Source: Aminobacterium mobile DSM 12262
GTDB taxonomy: Bacteria; Synergistota; Synergistia; Synergistales; Aminobacteriaceae
Reading direction: 5' to 3'
DNA: 64,000 nucleotides
NCBI RefSeq assembly: GCF_000526395.1
Contig: NZ_JAFZ01000001.1
Location: 1,116,001-1,180,000 of the forward strand
A program made the translations under genes and the position numbers. The notes under the pieces are model-generated. The model was not told the DNA's origin. It was given only the letters and a program-made list of their open reading frames with translations, and did no database searches. Shown in pieces: positions 35,772 to 42,879 of the stretch; the stretch's first letter is position 1, and each line of letters starts with the position of its first letter.

Positions 35772-36605
35772 ATGGATTATAAGAGAAAAGTTCTTGAAGC
35801 CTTAACATGCATCAAAAAAAGAGTGACAACACAGCCTCAGGCAGCACTTGTTCTTGGTTCTGGATTGGGAGGACTTGCTGACTCTATCCAGCACCCAGTC
35901 ATCATACCGTATAAAGAAATTCCTGGTTGGCCTATTTCCACTGCTCCTGGTCATGCAGGTCGCCTTGTGTGTGGCTTCCTCGGCAACGTCTATGTTGCTG
36001 TTATGCAGGGGCGGGTGCATTTTTATGAAGGTTACTCTATGCAAGACATTGTTTTCCCTGTACGTGTTTTAGGTGAGTGGGGGATCCCTTATTTTATCGC
36101 CAGCAACGCTTCTGGAGGGATCAACCTTGGATATGTCCCTGGCGATTTAGTCATGCTCTATGATCATATTAATTTTATGGGAGTTAACCCACTCGTAGGT
36201 CCAGTTTTCTCAGAGAAAGAAGAGCGGTTCCCAGATATGTCTTATGTTTATGATAGAGACCTGTTGGATATAGGAGAGGCAGTGGCGAGAGAAGAGGGTA
36301 TAACTGTAAGACGCGGCGTTTACATTGCTTTTTCAGGCCCATCCTATGAAACCCCAGCAGAAGTGCGCATGTGTAGAACTCTTGGGGCAGATGCTGTAGG
36401 GATGTCTACTGTACCTGAAACCATAGTTGCTCATGCTATGGGAATGAAAGTTTTCGCGCTGTCTTGTATAGCTAATTATGCGGCAGGTATTACAGCGCAA
36501 AAACTATCGGAAGAGGAAGTTATTAGAGAAATGGGTAAAGCTACAGGTGCGTTGACCACTCTTCTTCGTGGCCTTCTTGCTAAAATCGGAGTGGGAAATG
36601 TTTGA
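35772..36605 (+). CDS. punA: Purine nucleoside phosphorylase (trimeric type)
   Basis: A 277-aa PNP that splits inosine/guanosine with phosphate. VLGSGLGGLAD, QGRVHFYEGYSM, ASNASGGINLGY and GADAVGMSTVPE are family motifs. AGGAGG lies before the ATG. The end overlaps the pyrimidine phosphorylase by 8 bases, so the two salvage enzymes are coupled. Confidence 0.94.
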   Translation: MDYKRKVLEALTCIKKRVTTQPQAALVLGSGLGGLADSIQHPVIIPYKEIPGWPISTAPGHAGRLVCGFLGNVYVAVMQGRVHFYEGYSMQDIVFPVRVLGEWGIPYFIASNASGGINLGYVPGDLVMLYDHINFMGVNPLVGPVFSEKEERFPDMSYVYDRDLLDIGEAVAREEGITVRRGVYIAFSGPSYETPAEVRMCRTLGADAVGMSTVPETIVAHAMGMKVFALSCIANYAAGITAQKLSEEEVIREMGKATGALTTLLRGLLAKIGVGNV

Positions 36606-37908
36606 TATTTTGCGATTTCTTGAAGATAAAAGAGATGGCAGAGCTCATTCTCCAGAAGAACTTAAGACTTTTGTAGAAAAATTTTATCAGGGAAGTATTC
36701 CAGACTATCAAGTAAGTGCTTGGCTTATGGCAGTGTTTCATCAAGGACTCTCCCAAAGCGAGCTGAGGTCCTTTACTGAGGTTTTGGCTTCTTCTGGTCA
36801 TAAAGTAGAGTTCCCTTCTGATATTAAAATTGTAGATAAACATAGTACAGGTGGCGTGGGGGATAAGACCACCCTTGTAGTAGTTCCACTTGTTGCCGCT
36901 GCTGGCGTTTCAGTGGCTAAGCTTTCAGGACGAGGATTAAGCTTTACAGGTGGGACAGTAGATAAGCTGGAAGCTATACCTGGCATGAATGTGCATCTCT
37001 CTCTCGAAAACTTTATAGAACAAATACACCATATTGGATGCGCTATTTCAGGTCACTCTCTAGAACTTGCACCAGCAGAGGGGCTTTTTTACGCTCTTCG
37101 AGATGTAACGGCCACTGTGCCGTCTCTTCCTCTTATTGCCAGCAGCATCGTGAGTAAGAAATTAGCGGGAGGAGCCTCTCGGTTTGTTTTTGATGTAAAG
37201 TGTGGTAAGGGAGCTTTTATGACAGATCTTGAAGAGGCCAGAGCTTTAGCGCAAATGCTTGTCTCTCTCTCAAAATCTCTTCGTCGGGAAAGTATGGCAT
37301 TGATCACGGCAATGGATCAACCTTTAGGGCGATGGGTAGGGAATAGTATGGAGGTATTGGAAGCCATAGAAACCTTACGCGGATGCGGCCCCGCTGATAC
37401 TGAAACCCTTTGTTTGCATCTCGCCGGAGCTATGCTTTATTTGGGGGGAGGAGCAGAAACTTTTGCAGAGGGGCTTTGTCAATGTAAAAAAGTATTGAAA
37501 AATGGAGCAGCCTTGCAGAAGTTCAAAGAACTTATTCAGGCTCAAGGTGGAGAAGCAGCGGTATGTGATACCCCTGAGCTTTTCTTGAAACGAGCCCCAT
37601 TCGAGTATGTTATTGCTGCAGATCGCGATGGGTACCTCAACTCTATAGATGCTCGGCAGGTGGGGGAAGGAATTAAACGTCTTGGTGGCGGAAGGGCGAC
37701 AAAGGAAGATATTATAGATCTATCTATAGCTATAGAAATATGTGGAAAAATAGGAGATTTTGCAAAAAAAGGAACTTCTTTACTTAAAATATATTACTCT
37801 GAGGAAGGGAAACTAGAGCAGGCTTTACCTTTTTTTCAACAGGTAGTTTCTATATCTCAAAAGAAACCTGTGCCACAAAAACTTATAATGGAGATTGTTA
37901 ACGCATGA
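36598..37908 (+). CDS. Pyrimidine-nucleoside (thymidine) phosphorylase
   Basis: A 436-aa enzyme of the thymidine/pyrimidine phosphorylase family. The phosphate-binding DKHSTGGVGDKTTLVVVPLVAAAG and SGRGLSFTGGTVDKLEAIPG segments are nearly canonical. The start is ATG 36598 (MFDILRFLEDKRDGR), matching the family N-terminus, with GGAG 6 bases upstream; the in-frame extension to 36568 is unlikely. Whether it prefers thymidine or accepts all pyrimidine nucleosides cannot be told. Confidence 0.92.
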   Translation: MFDILRFLEDKRDGRAHSPEELKTFVEKFYQGSIPDYQVSAWLMAVFHQGLSQSELRSFTEVLASSGHKVEFPSDIKIVDKHSTGGVGDKTTLVVVPLVAAAGVSVAKLSGRGLSFTGGTVDKLEAIPGMNVHLSLENFIEQIHHIGCAISGHSLELAPAEGLFYALRDVTATVPSLPLIASSIVSKKLAGGASRFVFDVKCGKGAFMTDLEEARALAQMLVSLSKSLRRESMALITAMDQPLGRWVGNSMEVLEAIETLRGCGPADTETLCLHLAGAMLYLGGGAETFAEGLCQCKKVLKNGAALQKFKELIQAQGGEAAVCDTPELFLKRAPFEYVIAADRDGYLNSIDARQVGEGIKRLGGGRATKEDIIDLSIAIEICGKIGDFAKKGTSLLKIYYSEEGKLEQALPFFQQVVSISQKKPVPQKLIMEIVNA

Positions 37909-38846
37909 AATCCAACTTCTTTCATTCTTTATACATATCTATCGTTAAAGTGTTAGCTCTATCTTTTTGTTTGTTATTTGGATCGGTTTCCATTGCCCAA
38001 GGGCGAGAAATAACCGTTTCGTGCCCACTTGATGTAGAAATTGGAGTCCCTTTCCTTCTCTCTATTACAGCTCTGGAAGGCTCTGTTTCAGGAGAAGTTG
38101 TGTGGTGCGACCAAATTATCCCCTTCGAACTCTTGCCTTCTTTATCAGAACAGAGGAAGGATTTCCTTTTAGGAACAAATGTAAGAACGGCTTACCCTGG
38201 GAAAGCTACTTTGATTGTAAAAGTAGTGGCAGAAGGGGAGCAGAAACACTTGGAGTTCCCCTTGATAATAAAGGCGAAAACCTATCCAGAAGAACATCTT
38301 ACTCTCCCTAACCATATGGTAACGCCTCCAAAAGCAGCATTGCAGAGAATAGCGAAAGAGCGAGCAGAGACCCGTAAAGTGCTCCTTCACATTAACAAGG
38401 AATCTCACTGGGAGTTACCTCTCTTCAAACCAGTAGATGGCGCAGTTACCAGCGTATATGGTAAGAGAAGAGTTCTTAACGGGAGGCCTTCAAGTCCTCA
38501 TGCTGGCGTGGATTTTAGAGCAGCACAAGGAACTAAAATAAAAGCTGCTCTTGGTGGTGAAGTAGTGTTAGTGGCTGATCATTATTTTAGCGGACGTACT
38601 GTTTTTATAGACTCTGGTTCTGGTGTTATTTCTATATACGGACATCTATCCAGGCCGTATGTAAAAAATGGAGATTTCGTTAAAAAAGGGGACGTCATAG
38701 GCGAGAGTGGGCAAACAGGGCGAATAACTGGGCCTCATCTTCACTTTTCTCTATCCCTTCAAGGGCAATTAGTAGATCCAGCACCTCTCTTTTTATTGGA
38801 TCAAGAATCAATTATTTCTCGGAATCAAAAATATTTTTTAGAATAG
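37905..38846 (+). CDS. Exported M23 (LytM-like) peptidase
   Basis: A 313-aa protein with an N-terminal signal peptide (hydrophobic core LALSFCLLFGSVSIAQG) and a C-terminal M23 domain. The zinc ligands are in HAGVDFRA (H-x3-D) and GPHLHFSL (H-x-H). The middle is a beta-rich segment without recognised family. It probably trims peptidoglycan cross-bridges or acts as an amidase activator. It overlaps the upstream phosphorylase by 4 bases (ATGA). Confidence 0.9.
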   Translation: MKSNFFHSLYISIVKVLALSFCLLFGSVSIAQGREITVSCPLDVEIGVPFLLSITALEGSVSGEVVWCDQIIPFELLPSLSEQRKDFLLGTNVRTAYPGKATLIVKVVAEGEQKHLEFPLIIKAKTYPEEHLTLPNHMVTPPKAALQRIAKERAETRKVLLHINKESHWELPLFKPVDGAVTSVYGKRRVLNGRPSSPHAGVDFRAAQGTKIKAALGGEVVLVADHYFSGRTVFIDSGSGVISIYGHLSRPYVKNGDFVKKGDVIGESGQTGRITGPHLHFSLSLQGQLVDPAPLFLLDQESIISRNQKYFLE

Positions 38847-38865
38847 AGGGCAGGGAGGCTTTTGT

Positions 38866-39360
38866 ATGAACATGTGCGACTATGCCTATAATTCTATAGT
38901 AGTGTTTTGTTTCATTATCGAAGGGAATAGGCTGTTGCTTATCCATCGAGAGCAAGATCCCTACAAAGGAACTTTAACAGTGCCAGGCGGAAAGAAAGAA
39001 CGAGGTGAAAGTATATCTCAAGCGTGTATCCGAGAGGTACGAGAAGAGACCGGATTTGTCCCATGTGCTTTAGAACTGGCAGGAGTTGTTCATAACTATC
39101 AAGAGGGCGAGGGGCATGAAACGTTAACATTCTATTTTACTTGCCATTCTTTTTCGGGAGAACTTCGGAGTGGAGAAGAGGGGAGAGTGGAATGGTACGA
39201 TATAGATGCGAGTTTCTCTCTTAAAGATACAAACCTTCACTATTTACAAATAGCCCCCTTTGTATTTGCGAGAAAGGGAAAACCGTTTGAGGGGCAGATT
39301 GTAACTTTAAAGAATGGAGAAATTATACGGTCGACCCTAGACTACTTAAAAGATATTTAA
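38866..39360 (+). CDS. NUDIX hydrolase (MutT-like)
   Basis: A 164-aa protein with the NUDIX box at GGKKERGESISQACIREVREETGF and an upstream FIIEGNRLLLIHREQDPYKGTLTVPGG, as in MutT/8-oxo-dGTPase-like proteins. The substrate is not predictable. Two in-frame ATGs (38866 and 38872) follow GGGAGG. The SUI1-like gene begins 13 bases downstream. Confidence 0.88.
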   Translation: MNMCDYAYNSIVVFCFIIEGNRLLLIHREQDPYKGTLTVPGGKKERGESISQACIREVREETGFVPCALELAGVVHNYQEGEGHETLTFYFTCHSFSGELRSGEEGRVEWYDIDASFSLKDTNLHYLQIAPFVFARKGKPFEGQIVTLKNGEIIRSTLDYLKDI

Positions 39361-39373
39361 AGAGGCGAAACAT

Positions 39374-39778
39374 ATGGCGAGGAAAAAAAATAATGAATAC
39401 AAGCTAGATAACGAACCTTTATATAATAATCCTTTCCGTTCTCTTTTAGGTGAATCGGAGTTGTCTTTAGAAGAAAAGAAGCACAATGACGAAGTTGAGG
39501 AAAATTTTCTCTCTCGTCAGGATGTTTCTCTCGGGGAGATTTTAAAGGGGAAAATAGTTCTTAGAATTGAGAAAAAAGGACGTTCTGGGAAGACGGTTAC
39601 GATTGTAGAAACCCGTTCAGGGACTCTTGAAGAAAAAAAAGTTTTGGCCCGTTGTTTGCGCAGAAGCCTTGGATGTGGTAGCACAGTAGAAAATGACCTC
39701 ATAGTAGTTCAAGGAGATCAGCGAGACCGAATTAAAAAAATTTTGGGAGAAAAGGGGAGCAAAAATATATCCCTTTAA
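39374..39778 (+). CDS. SUI1/YciH-family translation factor homologue
   Basis: A 134-aa protein with a basic/polar N-terminal tail of about 50 residues and a C-terminal SUI1 fold: RIEKKGRSGKTVTIVE, LRRSLGCGSTVEND and VVQGDQRDRIKKIL. Bacterial YciH resembles eukaryotic eIF1 and may influence initiation fidelity; its role in bacteria is not settled. ATG 39374 follows the NUDIX gene by 13 bases. Confidence 0.9.
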   Translation: MARKKNNEYKLDNEPLYNNPFRSLLGESELSLEEKKHNDEVEENFLSRQDVSLGEILKGKIVLRIEKKGRSGKTVTIVETRSGTLEEKKVLARCLRRSLGCGSTVENDLIVVQGDQRDRIKKILGEKGSKNISL

Positions 39779-39790
39779 CTGTATCGCTTC

Positions 39791-40138
39791 TTAAAGTCGG
39801 TTGTATTTCGTGGCTTTACCTTTTGAAAGAGCGACGGGGTATTTTATCCCATTTTTTTCTATTTTATTGTTTACAGCCTTCTCTAAGTCAATAGAAAGCT
39901 TGTCACAAATACGGAGGAGATAAATGGCTATATCAGCAACTTCTTCCTCAACGAATATCTTATCTTCTTTTTTGGCTATTTCGTAAGATTCTTCTTCTGA
40001 GAGCCACTGGAACAGTTCTACCAATTCGCCTGTTTCACCAGCTAGAGCCATCACCAAATTTTTAGGGGAGTGGAATTGCTCCCAATCTCGTTCTGCGGTG
40101 AAAAATCGCAAGCGTTTTTGTATTTTTTCTACATCCAT
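39791..40138 (-). CDS. MazG-like nucleotide pyrophosphohydrolase (RS21-C6/iMazG type)
   Basis: A 115-aa all-helical NTP pyrophosphohydrolase. The motif residues EXXE-12-28-EXXD are seen as ETGELVELFQWL and EEEVADIAIYLLRICDKL. It likely hydrolyses non-canonical or dCTP-like nucleotides (dCTPase/RS21-C6 relatives). The start is ATG 40138 with GGAGG 9 bases upstream, much downstream of the longest possible frame. It is convergent with the SUI1-like gene with only 12 bases between and no terminator. Confidence 0.85.
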   Translation of the reverse strand: MDVEKIQKRLRFFTAERDWEQFHSPKNLVMALAGETGELVELFQWLSEEESYEIAKKEDKIFVEEEVADIAIYLLRICDKLSIDLEKAVNNKIEKNGIKYPVALSKGKATKYNRL

Positions 40139-40397
40139 ATAGAATAACCTCCATAAAAAAACGATAAGAGAGAGGGATATACTCCCTCTCTCAACTAGAC
40201 TTAACTTAACATTATAAGAATACCATAGAAGAGTGAAGGGGGAAAATGGCAACAGCATGTGAAAGACCTTTTAGAAATGTTGCATCTACTAAATTTGCAA
40301 CACTTAGTGGATGAGTAGCGTACTTCGTATGTATTTTTTGTACCAAGGCTGCTAGCTGTTAGAAAAAACGATTTAGTTTTAGCATAACTTTATACCT
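40139..40397. other. AT-rich intergenic region between mazG-like and osmC-like
   Basis: 259 bases with no supported gene. It holds the hairpin/T-run described at 40155-40192 and a 7-base inverted repeat TGTTGCA (40278-40284)/TGCAACA (40296-40302). It marks the left edge of the AT-rich accessory stretch. Confidence 0.6.
40155..40192 (-). terminator. Hairpin and T-run upstream of the mazG-like gene
   Basis: On the minus strand GAGAGAGGGA pairs with TCCCTCTCTC (plus coordinates 40168-40192), followed six bases later by a run of seven T (40161-40155) just before the mazG-like ribosome binding site. It could end the upstream osmC-like transcript or act as an attenuator of the mazG-like gene. The gap before the T-run weakens the terminator call. 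Confidence 0.4.
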
Positions 40398-40820
40398 TTA
40401 TAACTCTGGATTTTGTACTAATCTCAATACTTTTTTTAATGTTATCCATACAGGAGATATTTTTTCTGCTTGCAATATTGTATTTTGAAGATCTAATTCA
40501 CTAGCGTCACTAGATTCTAAAATAGCTTCAAAATCGATCCTTTGGAGCGATAAAGGTTGAGTTCTATTTATGCCTATTGCATTCATCCTGAATCCCGAGA
40601 CATTTCTCCCCATTTTCCTCAATAAATACACAATCGTTGTACTTACGCATCCTGCAAAACCCATTAGTAATAATTCGAGACCTTTATAACCTCGTCCATC
40701 ACCTAAAGGGGGCAGGTAATCAAAAATAATCGGATGGTCAGGATTAGTTTTTGATACGCCATTAAATTGAACTTTTTGATTTGTTAGTTTTACATTTACT
40801 TCTGACTGGTTATTATTCAC
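40398..40820 (-). CDS. OsmC/Ohr-family protein lacking the second cysteine
   Basis: A 140-aa OsmC-fold protein. The first redox cysteine is Cys58 in LLMGFAGCVSTTIV. The second position, normally Cys in EKxCPV, is Ser122 in EKISPVW. Family members detoxify organic peroxides with two cysteines, so this one may not be a normal peroxidase; single-Cys OsmC-like proteins of unknown function are known. The start is GTG 40820 with AAGGGG upstream. It is divergent from the Cys-rich gene at 40911 and has no close operon partner. AT-rich relative to the rest of the window. Confidence 0.82.
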   Translation of the reverse strand: MNNNQSEVNVKLTNQKVQFNGVSKTNPDHPIIFDYLPPLGDGRGYKGLELLLMGFAGCVSTTIVYLLRKMGRNVSGFRMNAIGINRTQPLSLQRIDFEAILESSDASELDLQNTILQAEKISPVWITLKKVLRLVQNPEL

Positions 40821-40910
40821 ATTAATTCCCCTTCCTTTAATTGACTAAATTTTATATTGCTACAATAAGATCATTTGTAAAAAATAAAAAACAAATATGG
40901 AGGCTCTATT

Positions 40911-41345
40911 ATGAATCTAGAAGAAAAATTAAAGATGTTACAGTTGTGTTATGTTGCTGCTCTTGCTGATTCAACCTTACGATATAGTAACGAGGGGATA
41001 TTAGAGAAAATAACGGAACAGAAGCGCAATGAACAAATGGAAAATGGAGCGATGTTAGCTGGAAAATTTGGTGTCCAGGATCCTAAACGAGCATTTGTAA
41101 ATGTACAAAGTTTGTTTGGTTGTGCCAGTTGGAATTGTGAAGATGTTGCAGATGGTTTTTTTGCAGTGAATATGAGTTGTACGTTGTGTTCTATGTGTAA
41201 AAAGATGGGAACAAATAGTCCGTGTCAACTCTTTTGCCTCTCCCCAATAGAGGCTATGATTAGGAGTATAAAACCTGATTCTACTTTTTCTATTCGAAAA
41301 ACGTTATGGAATGATGATAAATGCATTGTCAAGGTAGGTTTATAA
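40911..41345 (+). CDS. Cys-rich protein resembling L-2-amino-thiazoline-4-carboxylate hydrolase family
   Basis: A 144-aa protein with nine cysteines (13, 71, 76, 90, 93, 96, 105, 109, 138). The C-terminal half, with SCTLCSMCKKMG then PCQLFCLSPIEAM...KPDSTFSIRKTLWNDDKCIVKV, looks like the pattern of ATC-hydrolase-like proteins; this is recognised by eye and is only a moderate match. The N-terminal half is helical and polar. Metal or cluster binding is possible from the CxxCxxC spacing. ATG 40911 has GGAGG upstream. TTGACT 40841-40846 and TACAAT 40861-40866 form an under-spaced promoter candidate. Markedly AT-rich. Confidence 0.55.
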   Translation: MNLEEKLKMLQLCYVAALADSTLRYSNEGILEKITEQKRNEQMENGAMLAGKFGVQDPKRAFVNVQSLFGCASWNCEDVADGFFAVNMSCTLCSMCKKMGTNSPCQLFCLSPIEAMIRSIKPDSTFSIRKTLWNDDKCIVKVGL

Positions 41346-41591
41346 ATAGATTAATCCTGTTTTAGATAAGAAGTGTATTTTAATATATTATTACATTACA
41401 ATACATTCAAAAAATATTATTTGCTCAAGAATGGTCGATGCAAGATATTTTATGCTCGTTGAATTTAATATATGGTGTTCGCTAGATTTAGAAGGTATCA
41501 GTCAGACGAGGTGAAAGAGTCAGTCGAGCCTTTCTGTTCTGTTTTGAAAAAAGGAGGAAACAACCCTACAAATAAGAGAGGAATGTAAAAA
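41346..41591. other. AT-rich leader before the methyltransferase gene
   Basis: 246 bases without a gene. A near-perfect 10-base direct repeat, GTCAGACGAG (41501-41510) and GTCAGTCGAG (41519-41528), lies about 65 bases before the methyltransferase. GAAGG at 41491-41495 can pair with CCTTTC near 41529, suggesting an RNA stem-loop in the leader. No known riboswitch class is recognised. Confidence 0.45.
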
Positions 41592-42299
41592 ATGAAAACC
41601 AAAAGAGAAGATTTATTTACTCGGGAATTCTTACTTCAAAACATGATGGGACCTAATTGTATCAGAATTCTTGATGAGCTTTTAACTTCAGTAGAATTAC
41701 ATTCGGGGATGCGTGTCTTAGATTTGGGTTGCGGCAGAGGACTAACATCAATTTTTCTAGCAGGGGTATATGATGTTGAAGTATTTGCTACAGACCTATG
41801 GATTGATGCGACAGAAAATTATGAACGGTTCAAGCTTGTTCAACTTGACCATAAAACTATTCCAATTCATGCAGATGCTCACGAATTGCCCTATGCTAAA
41901 GGTTTTTTTGATGCGATTATTAGTATAGATGCATATCACTATTTTGGTGCTAAAAGAAGCTTCTTAGACGAATATATAGTCCCCTTAACTAAAAAAGGTG
42001 GCATTATAGCAATTGCCGTTCCTGGATTGCAAAAGGATTTTTTTAATGATGTTCCTGAAGTATTGAGACCTTATTGGCAAGAAGACATGAATTTTTATTC
42101 AAGAAGTTGGTGGCATTCTTTATGGGAAGAGTCTGAGAAGGTGAAAATAGAGCAGAGCCTATCTTTGTCTTGCCATGAAAAAGCATGGGAAGATTGGTTA
42201 GAATGTGACAATCCACACGCGAAAAGAGATATAGAAATGATGAAAGCTGAAAATAACCAATATTTTGACACCATAGGGTTAATAGCAACAGTAAAATGA
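41592..42299 (+). CDS. SAM-dependent methyltransferase (class I)
   Basis: A 235-aa Rossmann methyltransferase. Motif I is VLDLGCGRG at 42-50, followed by an acidic residue segment VFATDLW and the post-motif region DAIISIDAYHYFGA. This arrangement resembles small-molecule methyltransferases of the ubiquinone/cyclopropane synthase-like superfamily; the substrate is unknown. No clear operon partner. The gene is AT-rich and has its own leader. Some coding regions in this stretch could be horizontally acquired. Confidence 0.8.
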   Translation: MKTKREDLFTREFLLQNMMGPNCIRILDELLTSVELHSGMRVLDLGCGRGLTSIFLAGVYDVEVFATDLWIDATENYERFKLVQLDHKTIPIHADAHELPYAKGFFDAIISIDAYHYFGAKRSFLDEYIVPLTKKGGIIAIAVPGLQKDFFNDVPEVLRPYWQEDMNFYSRSWWHSLWEESEKVKIEQSLSLSCHEKAWEDWLECDNPHAKRDIEMMKAENNQYFDTIGLIATVK

Positions 42300-42598
42300 A
42301 TAACATATCGATAATGTTGCATATAAAAGCCAAAGACAAACTTTTAGTGTCCACAGTTTATACTGTGTCCAGTCCATAGCCCGTTTTCGCTTGTCATAGA
42401 GCGGGAGTGATGATAAAGAAAAGCCGACTACCATATGAATTTTTACCCTCCTTTCTTCACCTTTTTAATCACAACTTAACTACACTGTGGTAAGTGTGTG
42501 TAGCAATGTGTGTAGCAAAGTGTTTATAAGGCTTTAAGGGTACAAATTCCAGTAATCGGCTTCTGAAAAGTCTGTAATATCAAGGCTCCATAAAAAAA
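42300..42598. other. Gene-free stretch between the methyltransferase and selC
   Basis: 299 bases with no supported ORF. It contains an inverted repeat CACAGT-TTAT-ACTGTG (42352-42367) flanked by two copies of GTGTCC, and a perfect 12-base tandem repeat at 42495-42518. AACAT-ATCGATA-ATGTT just after the methyltransferase is a weak stem without T-tract. Confidence 0.6.
42495..42518. repeat. Perfect 12-bp tandem duplication
   Basis: TGTGTGTAGCAA occurs twice in tandem (42495-42506 and 42507-42518). A related GTGT follows. No function is evident. Confidence 0.8.
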
Positions 42599-42697
42599 TG
42601 GCGGAGGCGTGTGAGAATCGAACTCACCAAAGACAGCCAACGCCGCCTCTCGGCCGGATTTGAAGTCCGGGGGCCCCACCAGGAACCATTCGCCTCC
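42599..42697 (-). tRNA. selC: Selenocysteine tRNA, anticodon UCA
   Basis: Reading the minus strand from 42697 gives a 99-base tRNA with encoded GCCA end. The acceptor GGAGGCG pairs with CGCCTCC. The extended 6-bp D stem (GGTTCC/GGGGCC) has a tiny TGGT loop, the anticodon stem CCGGA/TCCGG carries the loop CTTCAAA with anticodon TCA, the variable arm is long, and the T arm is GTGAG-TTCGATT-CTCAC. These are hallmarks of tRNA-Sec, the carrier for selenocysteine at UGA. The 3' end runs directly into seven T on the minus strand. It means the genome should encode SelA, SelB, SelD and selenoproteins elsewhere. Confidence 0.97.
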
Positions 42698-42757
42698 ACA
42701 GAACAATTGATAATTGTAAATGGGAAAAGCAAAAAAGTCTAGGTGTGGTGAGGGGGT

Positions 42758-42785
42758 ATAATACTTTTAATTGTTCCTTATGCAA
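42758..42785 (-). promoter_or_regulatory. Possible selC promoter
   Basis: On the minus strand TTGCAT (42785-42780), a 16-base spacer and TATTAT (42763-42758). The start would be about 50-55 bases before the mature tRNA 5' end, requiring 5' processing. Tentative. Confidence 0.35.
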
Positions 42786-42879
42786 AAGTTACTTCGTGCT
42801 CAATTTTCGTACTCTTATAAAACGACCTTTAGTATGGCATAATTTCTTGAAAATAATTATAAGAATTGGGGAGTAGATT

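Noticed and set aside
40398-42299. Selenoprotein genes with in-frame TGA next to selC
   Set aside because: The three genes of the AT-rich stretch read through without internal TGA, and gene-free intervals do not join into an extended frame of any family I recognise.
40276-42322. Attachment-site direct repeats of an integrated element
   Set aside because: The only shared sequence (10 bases) is short enough to occur by chance and does not match the tRNA-Sec 3' end; no integrase is present.
42347-42370. Possible IS3-type element end (GTGTCC copies around a palindrome)
   Set aside because: No transposase fragment or partner end was found in the window, so I list it only as a repeat and do not annotate a mobile element.
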